A DNA stretch of 64,000 bases from positions 4,278,001-4,342,000 of the forward strand of contig NZ_JADBEB010000001.1 of NCBI RefSeq assembly GCF_014874095.1. Direction: 5' to 3'. The translations under genes and the position numbers were made by a program. The first letter of the stretch is position 1, and every line of letters begins with the position of its first letter. This stretch comes from Plantactinospora soyae (GTDB lineage Bacteria > Actinomycetota > Actinomycetes > Mycobacteriales > Micromonosporaceae). Under the pieces are notes generated by a model. That model did no database searches and was not told the origin of the DNA. It was given only the letters and a program-made list of their open reading frames with translations. This document shows positions 1-7,421 of the stretch, one piece after another.

Positions 1-563
1 AAGATGTTGCCGATGTGCTTGCTGACCGCGCGTTCGGTGACGACGAGCCGTCGCGCGATCGTGGTGTTGGCCTGCCCCTCGGCCATCAGGGCCAGCACCT
101 CCCGCTCGCGCGGGCTGAGCCGGTCCAGCGGGTTGCGGCCGGCGGTGACCAGTTGCGCCACGACCTGCGGATCCATCGCGGTACCACCGGCGGCGACCCG
201 GCGCAGCGCGTCGAGGAACTCGTCGACCCGGGACACCCGGTCCTTGAGCAGGTAACCGACCGCGCCCTGGCCGCTGGCGACCAGTTCGGCGGCGTAGGTG
301 CGTTCGACGTACTGGGACAGCACCAGCACCGGCAGGCCGGGAAACTGGCGCCGGGCGGTCAGCGCGGCGCGCAGGCCCTCGTCCCGGAAGGTCGGTGGCA
401 GCCGGACGTCCACCACCGCGATGTCCGGCTGCCGCTGATCGATCGCGGCGAGGAAGTCGTCGGCCGTACCGACCGCGGCGGTCACCTCGAATCCGGAGGT
501 GGACAGCAGCAGGCTGAGCCCCTCCTGGAGCAGCACGTTGTCCTCGACGATCACGACGCGCAC
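1..563 (-). CDS. NarL/LuxR-family response regulator (partial, C-terminus outside window)
   Basis: DNA-binding response regulator of a two-component pair. The visible 187 residues hold a receiver domain: acidic pocket VEDN near residues 6-9, phosphoacceptor D52 in VVDVRLP, and the conserved Lys in LLKD. A LuxR helix-turn-helix follows, beginning LSPREREVLALM. The gene runs off the left edge inside the recognition helix. The GTG start at 563-561 is chosen because receiver homology begins there; it overlaps the end of the sensor kinase gene by 13 bases, which implies translational coupling. Targets cannot be read from the sequence. Confidence 0.93.
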   Translation of the reverse strand, partial: MRVVIVEDNVLLQEGLSLLLSTSGFEVTAAVGTADDFLAAIDQRQPDIAVVDVRLPPTFRDEGLRAALTARRQFPGLPVLVLSQYVERTYAAELVASGQGAVGYLLKDRVSRVDEFLDALRRVAAGGTAMDPQVVAQLVTAGRNPLDRLSPREREVLALMAEGQANTTIARRLVVTERAVSKHIGNI

Positions 564-1837
564 GGCAACTCCACCCGCAGTTCGGTAGGCCCGCTGGGCG
601 GGCTGGACACGTCCGCGTACCCGTCCAGCGCGGCGGCCCGCCGCCGGATGCCCGCGAGGCCGGTTCCTCTGCTCTCGTCGGCACCACCGACACCGTTATC
701 GGTGATCCGTACGACCAGCCGGTCGTTCTCGTGCGTCAACCAGAGCCCGGCCCGGCTCGCCGCACTGTGTTTCGCGATGTTGGTCAGCGCCTCGGCGATC
801 ACGAAGTACGCCGCAGTCTCCACCGCTGCCGGCAGCCTGTCCAGCGGAGCGATCCGGGCGGTGAGGGGTACCGGGCAGGCGGCGGCGAGCGCGTGGATCG
901 CCCCGGGCAGGCCACGGTCGGCGAGGATCGGTGGGTAGACGCTCCGGACCACCTCGTGCAGCTCGGCGAGGGCATCCTCGACACCCGCCCGGGCCTTCTC
1001 GACGAGCTGGTCGGCGATCTGCGGCGCGGCGTCGCGCTGCCGCTGCGCGACGGCGAGCTGGATGGCGATCGCGACCAGCCGGGCCTGGGCGCCGTCGTGC
1101 AGGTCGCGTTCGATCCGGCGCAGCTCCGCCGCGTGCGCGTCGAGGGCACCGGCCCGGGTCGCGGTCAGTTCCGCCACCCGGGCGGACAGCCGACTCCGCA
1201 CGGACGGTGTGAGCAGTGCGTGGTACGCCCGGGCCACCGCGACGCCGGCGACCGGAACCGCCCACCGGAGCGCGGCCAGCGAGACGATCGCGACCAGCGG
1301 TGCCAGGGTCAGCGCCCGTGGCCAGTCCGTGATCGGTACCACGAAGGTCATCGGCGCCTCGGCCGGCGGGATCCACCAGACCAGTGGCGTCACCAGTCCG
1401 GCGACGGCGAACAGTCCCAGGGCCAGACAGCAGGCGGCGGCTGGCAGCCCGGTCGTACCGTGCAGCGCGAGCCAGAGCAGGTCACGACAGGTCCCCGGAT
1501 CGCGCAGCACCATCCCCAGCCGCGGCCGTCCGGTGCGGTCGCGGTCCGGTGCCCACCGCCGCTCGAAGCCGACAGGGTCGGACGGTTCCCGACCCGAGCC
1601 GACAGGGTCGAACGGTTGCCGACCGGAGTTGGCGGGACCGAGCAGTCGGGTGGCCCGGCGCTGCTCGGCACCGGCCAGCGACCGGACTCCGGACAGTGCC
1701 CAGGACAGCAGCGGGATGCCGATGCCGACGAGGCTGAGCACCGCGGACGTGGCCACCGCGAGCAGCGCCAGCAGCGCGGCGATCGCGGTGGGTCCACCGC
1801 CGAGGAGGTACCGGATCGCCCGCGTCGCCGTCCGCAC
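551..1837 (-). CDS. Sensor histidine kinase, NarX/DesK type (HisKA_3)
   Basis: Membrane sensor kinase that phosphorylates the overlapping response regulator. The N-terminal half has several hydrophobic segments. The dimerisation helix carries the phosphoacceptor His in RIERDLHDGAQARL, and the HATPase_c domain shows its N box (ALTNIAKHS) and G box (DNGVGGA). I chose the GTG at 1837 (428 aa). The frame stays open upstream to 1957, but that extension covers a palindrome and looks non-coding. The input signal is unknown. Confidence 0.88.
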   Translation of the reverse strand: MRTATRAIRYLLGGGPTAIAALLALLAVATSAVLSLVGIGIPLLSWALSGVRSLAGAEQRRATRLLGPANSGRQPFDPVGSGREPSDPVGFERRWAPDRDRTGRPRLGMVLRDPGTCRDLLWLALHGTTGLPAAACCLALGLFAVAGLVTPLVWWIPPAEAPMTFVVPITDWPRALTLAPLVAIVSLAALRWAVPVAGVAVARAYHALLTPSVRSRLSARVAELTATRAGALDAHAAELRRIERDLHDGAQARLVAIAIQLAVAQRQRDAAPQIADQLVEKARAGVEDALAELHEVVRSVYPPILADRGLPGAIHALAAACPVPLTARIAPLDRLPAAVETAAYFVIAEALTNIAKHSAASRAGLWLTHENDRLVVRITDNGVGGADESRGTGLAGIRRRAAALDGYADVSSPPSGPTELRVELPCAS

Positions 1838-1870
1838 CCTGCCATTGTGGCGCCGCCACCGCCGATCGTC

Positions 1871-1888
1871 GGTGTAGCGGGCTACACC
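1871..1888. promoter_or_regulatory. Perfect 8-bp inverted repeat, candidate operator
   Basis: GGTGTAGC-GG-GCTACACC is a perfect dyad centred about 42 bases upstream of the chosen kinase start. Its position suits an operator for this two-component system or another dimeric regulator. That role is inferred from position and symmetry only. Confidence 0.4.
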
Positions 1889-1958
1889 TTCGGTCGGGGG
1901 CGGGAGATCGGGGACGGCCGCGCGGACCGGTACCCGGCGAACCGCTAACCTGACCAAC

Positions 1959-1999
1959 GGCGAGGGCCGGACCAGCTGCTTTCTGGTCCGGCCCTCGCC
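1959..1999 (-). terminator. Strong hairpin terminator after the IniB-like gene
   Basis: A perfect 17-bp GC-rich stem (1959-1975 with 1983-1999) and a 7-base loop sit just past the stop codon of the IniB-like gene at 2021. It probably ends that transcript before it enters the kinase gene. There is no clear U tract, as is usual in high-GC actinobacteria. Confidence 0.75.
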
Positions 2000-2020
2000 G
2001 TCGTACGTGGATGGTGCGGC

Positions 2021-3277
2021 TCAGAGCACGCCGTCGGCGAGCAGGTTGTTCCCGCCCAGGTCGCTGACGCCGCCGACCAGGCCGGTGACGCTGCCCAGCG
2101 TGCCGTCGACGGTGCCGGTGACGCCGCCCACGGTGCCGCTCAGGTCGCTGGTGTCGGCCAGGTCGGTCACGCCGCCCAGGTCGCCGGTGATGCCGTCCAG
2201 CCCGACGCCGCCCAGCGTGCCGTCGACGGTGCCGGTGACGCCGCCCAGGGTGCCGTCGAGATCGGTGACGCCGCCCAGGTCGACAACGCTGCCGAGGTCG
2301 GTGACGGTGCCGGTGACGCCGCCAACCGTGCTGCCCAGGTCGGTGACCGAGCCCAGGTCGGTGACGCTGCCGAGGTCGGTGACGGTGCCGGTGACGCCGC
2401 CCACGGTGCCGTCCAGGTCGGTGACCGAGCCGAGGTCGACAACGCTGCCCAGGTCGGTGACGGTGCCGGTGACGCCGCCCACGGTGCCGTCCAGGTCGGT
2501 GACCGAGCCGAGGTCGGTGACGCTGCCCAGGTCGACAACGCTGCCGAGGTCGGTGACGGTGCCGGTGACGCCGCCGACCGTGCTGCCCAGGTCGGTGACC
2601 GAGCCCAGGTCGGCGATGCCCAGGTCGCCGCCGCTGACCAGGCCGGTCACGCCGCTGACCGTGGTGGTCACGGTGCTGGCGGCGAAGTCGGCGGTACCGA
2701 GGACGCCGTCCACGGTCTCGGCGCCACCGATGGTGCCCAGCACGGTCGAGTCGAGGGTGCCGGCCACGTCGTGCACCCCGGACAGGTCCACCGACAGGCC
2801 GCCGTCGAGGCCCAGCACCGGCAGCGAGGAGGCGGCGGCCACGTCCAGGCCGGTCGGGTCGACGCTGACCGCGCCCACGCCGGCCACGTTGACGTCCGCA
2901 CCGGTGGTGTAGAGGCCGGCGGTGAACTGGTTGGCGACCGTCTGGACCTGACCGACGACACCGCTCGGGCTGAGGCTGACCGCGCCGAGGCCCAGGCCGT
3001 CGACCGCGCCGAGGTCCGCGAGGCCCTGCAGCGGTACGGAGTCGATGACGAGCGGCAGAACGTCGTGCACGTCACCCGGGGTCACGTCGCAGAGGCCCAG
3101 GCTCTCCAGGGTGCCCTCCGGGTCGAGTTCGAAGGCCGAGCGGAGGTCGGCGTCGCCGAGCAGGTTGATCACGAAGTCGTGCAGCGTCTGGGTCGACTCC
3201 ACCGGAGCGGCCTCCGGGGCCGGGGCCGGAGCGGGGGCCGGGGTGGGGGTTGACTCGACGGTGGGGGCCGATTCCAT
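2021..3277 (-). CDS. IniB N-terminal domain protein with Gly/Val/Asp/Leu repeats
   Basis: A 418-residue protein. After a Pro/Ala-rich leader, residues about 22-75 match the IniB N-terminal domain (TLHDFVINLLGDADLRSAFE...). The rest is low-complexity: roughly residues 200-400 are tandem copies of motifs such as DLGSVTDLG and VGGVTGTV. No membrane segment or classical signal peptide is evident. The ATG at 3277 is preceded by a GAGGAG ribosome site, which excludes the longer 449-aa frame. IniB itself is a mycobacterial protein induced by cell-wall inhibitors; a structural or envelope-stress role here is only an inference. The gene stands alone with its own terminator. Confidence 0.8.
   Translation of the reverse strand: MESAPTVESTPTPAPAPAPAPEAAPVESTQTLHDFVINLLGDADLRSAFELDPEGTLESLGLCDVTPGDVHDVLPLVIDSVPLQGLADLGAVDGLGLGAVSLSPSGVVGQVQTVANQFTAGLYTTGADVNVAGVGAVSVDPTGLDVAAASSLPVLGLDGGLSVDLSGVHDVAGTLDSTVLGTIGGAETVDGVLGTADFAASTVTTTVSGVTGLVSGGDLGIADLGSVTDLGSTVGGVTGTVTDLGSVVDLGSVTDLGSVTDLDGTVGGVTGTVTDLGSVVDLGSVTDLDGTVGGVTGTVTDLGSVTDLGSVTDLGSTVGGVTGTVTDLGSVVDLGGVTDLDGTLGGVTGTVDGTLGGVGLDGITGDLGGVTDLADTSDLSGTVGGVTGTVDGTLGSVTGLVGGVSDLGGNNLLADGVL
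2090..2620. repeat. In-gene degenerate tandem repeat array
   Basis: Units such as GTCACCGACCTCGGCAGC (coding strand) recur many times in slightly varied order and encode the DLGSVTDLG / VGGVTGTV blocks. The array lies wholly within one reading frame and could change length by slippage or recombination. Unit order is uneven, so it is not a simple satellite. Confidence 0.8.
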
Positions 3278-3562
3278 TGTGACGATCTCCTCGAACGGTT
3301 GTACGGGATGATCTGGACATTCGTTCCAGACCTGGCGCCGACGGTACGGCGTCCGCGACGTACCGGACATCGGGGACGAGCCCGTGTTCTCGCCCTAATC
3401 GACTAGGTCCCGTACCGGCTCGGGGGTTAGGGGCATAGGGGATGATCGCCACGGATCTCCGGGCCCGGCCGGCCCGGCGCTTGGGGGGCGGAGCGGCTGA
3501 CCGGCGCCCGGCAGCCGGCCCGGCGCTCCGGCCCGAACAGGCACCGGCGGCCCGACCCGGTG

Positions 3563-5728
3563 TCACTGGGCGGCGCGGAGTACCCGGTCCAGCGCGCTGC
3601 GCAGTCGTGGGGCCAGCGTGCGCGCGTAGGTGGCGGTGAGGTGCTGGCTGTCCCGGTAGACGAGCACTCCGCCGATGACCGGCGCGCACTCCTGGGCGGG
3701 GCAGATCGCACCGTTCAGGTCGATCAGGGAGACGCCGTCGAGTTCGTCCACCGCCGCCTCCTGGGCTTCCCCGGCGCCGGTCGCCAGCGCGGTACGGCGG
3801 GACGTGACGCATCTGGTCAGCCGCTTCGGGTTTGCCGACACACACATCCCGCTGTTCGTGCCGAGTACCGGAACGTCCCGGAGCACCACCGTGGGTACCC
3901 GGGCGGCGGTCAGGTCCGACCAGGTCCGTCGCATCTCCTCGGCCAGCGCCTCGTCGGCGTCGGATCCGGTCAGGGTCCGGCCGCTGCGGCTCACCGGGTA
4001 GCGGGCGCTGGTGGTCAGCAGCAGCCTGGGGCGTTCCGGCCCGGTGAGTTCGGCACGGACGTTGTCGTACCACTGTGCGCAGGCGGTCGCGGCACGTCGG
4101 TCGGTGGTGACCAGCGTCAGCTTCAGGAACGGGCAGTTCGGGTTCAGGTACGTGACCAGCCGCCACCGCCGCGCCTCCGCGACCGCCTGGAGCGCGGGTA
4201 CCCAGCTCGCGGCGTGGCCGTCGCCGGCCAGCACCACCGTCTGGGTGGACGTCCGGTCGCCGTAGACACAGGCCCGGGCGGTCGCGCCGGCAGCGGCGGG
4301 GAAGCAGTCGTGCCGGTAGACGTCGGGTACGTCCGCCGCGGCGTCCTGCGGGTTCGGGGTGATCGAACGGACCCGGTCCACCGGCACCCCGGCGCGGCTG
4401 TTTCGAGGGGATCTGCCGAGTATCGCGGCGCCCGGTGCGGTCGGGGTCGCCGTGGTGGGCGTGGGGCGGGCCGAGACCGGCGCGGCACCGGACCGCGGCG
4501 CCGGTTGGTCGGGCGGCCAGACGCTGAGTTGGAACAGCAGCCCGCCGACCACTGCCGTCGCGGGAAGCATCGCACCGGCCTGGATCAGCTGGCCCGGCGT
4601 CCAGCCGTACCGCCGGCCGTCCCGGATCGGCGTCTCGACGTACCGGTGGGTGAGGAAGGCGAGCAGGGCGGCGCAGCCGAGCACGGCCAGTCCCGCCGCC
4701 GGGTGCAACTCGCCGAACCGGGCGTGCGCGGCGACGAGCAGTGGCCAGTGCCAGAGGTAGAGCGGATAGCAGTGTGCGCCGACCGTCCGCATCGGTCGGG
4801 TCGCCAGGATCCGGTGTGGCCCGCCGCCGGCGGCGGCGGTCCCGGCGGTGGCCCGGCCGCCGGCCGCGCCGCTGGCGATGATCGCGGCGGTGCCGAGCGC
4901 GGGGAGCAGGGCCAGGTACCCGGGAAACTCCGGCCCGGGCCGCAGGACGAGTACGGCGCCGACGACCATGGCGGTTCCGGTCCAGCCGAGAACGCTGCCC
5001 AGCCGCTGGGGCAGCCCGGCCAGCCGCGTGCCGAGCAGGGCGAGTACGGCTCCCAGGGCCAGTTCCCAGAGCCGGGTGCTGGTACCCAGGAAGGCGCCCC
5101 CGGGGTCGTCGCCGGTACGCCACGCCGACCAGGCGAACGAGCCGATGGCGATCAGGCCGGCGGTGAGCAGTAGCGGCCTCCGGACGTCACGGCCCCGGCG
5201 GCGGACCGCCCAGGTCGCGATGCCGAGTAGCAGCACCGGCCAGATCAGCAGGGCCTGTCCGGTGACGCCGAGTGCCCAGAGGTGCGCCAGGATGCTGGTC
5301 GTCGCGTCCGGTACGACCACGTCGGCGTCCTGGCCGGCGAGCCGCCAGTTCAGTACGGACAGTCCGCCGGCCAGCACGTCCCAACCGGTTCCGGCCCACC
5401 GGCTCCGGGGCAGGCAGAGCAGGGCCAGCGGCAGCGACGCGGCGAGGACCAGGGCGGCGGTGGGGAACAGTCGGCGAATCCGCCGGGCGTAGAACGCGCG
5501 CAGCGAGACATCGCCGGTGCGGTTCCACTCGCGGAGCAGTGCGCCGGTGACGAGGAACCCGGAGATCACGAAGAAGATGTCGATCCCGACGAATCCGCCC
5601 GGTACGACGCTGACTCCGGCGGCCGTGAGCAGCAGTGGCACGATCGCCAGGGCGCGGAGTCCGGTGAGGTCGGTGCGGCGGCCCCGCCGGCTGTCGGCGT
5701 CGGCCCGGGGCCGGTACTCCGTCACCAT
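3563..5728 (-). CDS. OafA/YrhL-type membrane acyltransferase with C-terminal SGNH domain
   Basis: A 721-residue membrane acyltransferase predicted to O-acylate a surface glycan or exported molecule. Residues about 18-380 are the multi-pass acyltransferase-3 domain, opening LTGLRALAIVPLLL with FFVISGFLVTG. After a Pro/Thr-rich linker, residues about 450-715 form an SGNH-like domain. The usual GDSHA nucleophile motif reads GDGHA (AGDGHAASW), so the catalytic Ser appears to be Gly, while the C-terminal D..H pair (YRDSQHLT) is kept. The start follows a GGAGG site. The gene is monocistronic. Confidence 0.88.
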   Translation of the reverse strand: MVTEYRPRADADSRRGRRTDLTGLRALAIVPLLLTAAGVSVVPGGFVGIDIFFVISGFLVTGALLREWNRTGDVSLRAFYARRIRRLFPTAALVLAASLPLALLCLPRSRWAGTGWDVLAGGLSVLNWRLAGQDADVVVPDATTSILAHLWALGVTGQALLIWPVLLLGIATWAVRRRGRDVRRPLLLTAGLIAIGSFAWSAWRTGDDPGGAFLGTSTRLWELALGAVLALLGTRLAGLPQRLGSVLGWTGTAMVVGAVLVLRPGPEFPGYLALLPALGTAAIIASGAAGGRATAGTAAAGGGPHRILATRPMRTVGAHCYPLYLWHWPLLVAAHARFGELHPAAGLAVLGCAALLAFLTHRYVETPIRDGRRYGWTPGQLIQAGAMLPATAVVGGLLFQLSVWPPDQPAPRSGAAPVSARPTPTTATPTAPGAAILGRSPRNSRAGVPVDRVRSITPNPQDAAADVPDVYRHDCFPAAAGATARACVYGDRTSTQTVVLAGDGHAASWVPALQAVAEARRWRLVTYLNPNCPFLKLTLVTTDRRAATACAQWYDNVRAELTGPERPRLLLTTSARYPVSRSGRTLTGSDADEALAEEMRRTWSDLTAARVPTVVLRDVPVLGTNSGMCVSANPKRLTRCVTSRRTALATGAGEAQEAAVDELDGVSLIDLNGAICPAQECAPVIGGVLVYRDSQHLTATYARTLAPRLRSALDRVLRAAQ

Positions 5729-5857
5729 CTGTCAACCTCCAGGGCCTGGGATTTTGTCCAGTTAGCCCCTTCTTAACAGATAAATACCATGATAGACGGG
5801 TTTTTACATTTACCAGGGCCGTTCGTCTTCGGGCTCGGTACCGGCCACCCGGTCCGA
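5729..5857 (-). promoter_or_regulatory. AT-rich intergenic segment, probable acyltransferase promoter
   Basis: This gap is clearly richer in A and T than its surroundings (5755-5815 in particular) and lies directly upstream of the acyltransferase start, with GGAGG just before the ATG. It also lies beyond the stop of rhaB. I cannot pick a unique -10/-35 pair. Confidence 0.4.
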
Positions 5858-7357
5858 CTACTCGTCGACGATGCCGGCCCGCTTCGCCGCCGCCGACCAG
5901 TCGGTCCCGTCCCCGGCCGCCGGCCGGTGGACCCTGGTGGAGCCGGTACGCCGCAGCAGGGCCCGCAGCTCGGCCAGCCCACCCGACAGCACTCCGAGCG
6001 CGCGGGCCTGCACCAGGGCGTTACCCAGTGCGGTCGCCTCCACCGGACCGGCCACCACCGGCAGCCCGCAGGCGTCCGCGGTGAGTTGGCAGAGCAGCTC
6101 GTTGCGGGCACCGCCGCCGACGATGTGCACCACCTCGACCTCCCGGCCGGAGAGCCGCGCCGCCTGCCGTACCGCGGCCCGGTGGGCCAGCGCCAGACTG
6201 TCCAGGATGCACCGGGTCAGCGCGGCCGGTCCGTCCGGCACCGGCTGACCCTGCCGGGCGCACGCCCGGGCCAGCCGGGCCGGCATGTCGCCTGGCGGCA
6301 GGAACTCCGGGTCGTCCGGGTTGACCACGGCGGCCAGCGCCGGCTGCCGGGCGGCGGCGGCCAGCAGTTCCGTCAGGTCGACGGCGAGCCCCTGCGACCG
6401 CCACACCCGCAGCGACTCCTGGAGCAGCCAGAGGCCCATCACGTTGCGCAGGTAGCGGACGGTTCCGTCCACCCCGGCCTCGTTGGTGAAGTTGGCCGCC
6501 CGACTTGCCGGGGAGAGTACCGGCTCGGGCAGTTCGACCCCGACCAGCGACCAGGTGCCGCAGGAGATGTAGGCGAACCGGTCGTTCTCGGCCGGTACCG
6601 CGGCGACGGCGGAGGCGGTGTCGTGCGAGCCGACCGCGGTCACCGGCACCGGCCGGTCGGTGCCGACCGCCTCCCGGACCGCCGCCCGCAGCTCCCCGGC
6701 CGGGTCGCCCGGCTGGCGCAGCGGTCCGAACAACCGGGCCGGCAGACCGGCCCGTCCGATCAGATCCGAGGACCACTGCCGGGTACGCACGTCGAGCAGC
6801 TGGGTGGTGGAGGCGTTGGTGACCTCGCTGCCCGCGACACCGGTGAGCCAGTACCCGAGCAGGTCGGGAACCAGCAGCATCGTCTCGGCCCGGTCCAGCG
6901 CCGGGGTGCCGAGTTCGGCGCTGAGCTGGAACAGGGTGTTGAACGGCAGCAGTTGCAGCCCGGTCGTGTCGTAGAGGTAGTCGGCGCCGAGCGCCCCGAC
7001 CACCCGGTCCGGGATCCCGTCGGTACGCCCGTCCCGGTAGTGCACCGGGTTGCCGACCAGGGCGCCGGTGGAGTCCAGCAACCCGTAGTCGACGGCCCAC
7101 GAGTCGATGCCGATGCTGGCCAGGTCGGGTCGGCGGGCCAGCGCCGCCCGGATCCCGGTCAGGGTCTCGGCGTACAACCGGGGTACGTCCCAGTGCAGCG
7201 TGTCGAGCAGCCGTACCGGCTCGTTGGCGAACCGGTGCACCTCGGTCAGGGTCACCCCGTCCCGGTCGACCTCGGCCAGCATCACCCGGCCACTGGCCGC
7301 GCCGAGGTCGACCGCGGCCACCGCCGTCGGGGCGGCCGGCGAGGGCGGGGACGTCAT
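5858..7357 (-). CDS. rhaB: Rhamnulokinase
   Basis: Phosphorylates L-rhamnulose to L-rhamnulose 1-phosphate in the cytoplasm. The 499-residue protein has the FGGY sugar-kinase layout: phosphate loop AAVDLGAASGRV at the N-terminus, substrate-lobe motif GIDSWAVDYGLLD, and the C-terminal adenine-binding stretch HIVGGGARNELLC. Length fits the family. The ATG at 7357 is used because the kinase fold begins a few residues later; longer frames have no support. It is the last gene of the rhamnose operon, 64 bases after the aldolase gene. Confidence 0.93.
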   Translation of the reverse strand: MTSPPSPAAPTAVAAVDLGAASGRVMLAEVDRDGVTLTEVHRFANEPVRLLDTLHWDVPRLYAETLTGIRAALARRPDLASIGIDSWAVDYGLLDSTGALVGNPVHYRDGRTDGIPDRVVGALGADYLYDTTGLQLLPFNTLFQLSAELGTPALDRAETMLLVPDLLGYWLTGVAGSEVTNASTTQLLDVRTRQWSSDLIGRAGLPARLFGPLRQPGDPAGELRAAVREAVGTDRPVPVTAVGSHDTASAVAAVPAENDRFAYISCGTWSLVGVELPEPVLSPASRAANFTNEAGVDGTVRYLRNVMGLWLLQESLRVWRSQGLAVDLTELLAAAARQPALAAVVNPDDPEFLPPGDMPARLARACARQGQPVPDGPAALTRCILDSLALAHRAAVRQAARLSGREVEVVHIVGGGARNELLCQLTADACGLPVVAGPVEATALGNALVQARALGVLSGGLAELRALLRRTGSTRVHRPAAGDGTDWSAAAKRAGIVDE

Positions 7358-7421
7358 CGCCCCGCCTCGCCGCGTTCGGCGTGCCGACGACCTTCGACGC
7401 CGTACCGGATGGTCCGCCGGT

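Noticed and set aside
15-938. Long plus-strand frame over the two-component genes
   Set aside because: Antisense to a well-supported kinase and regulator; long antisense frames are expected at this GC content.
2090-2620. CRISPR or satellite DNA
   Set aside because: The repeats keep one reading frame and encode a repetitive protein.
3072-5123. 683-codon minus-strand frame, Arg/Gly-rich
   Set aside because: Out of frame with the acyltransferase and lacking any domain; composition is that of a shadow frame.
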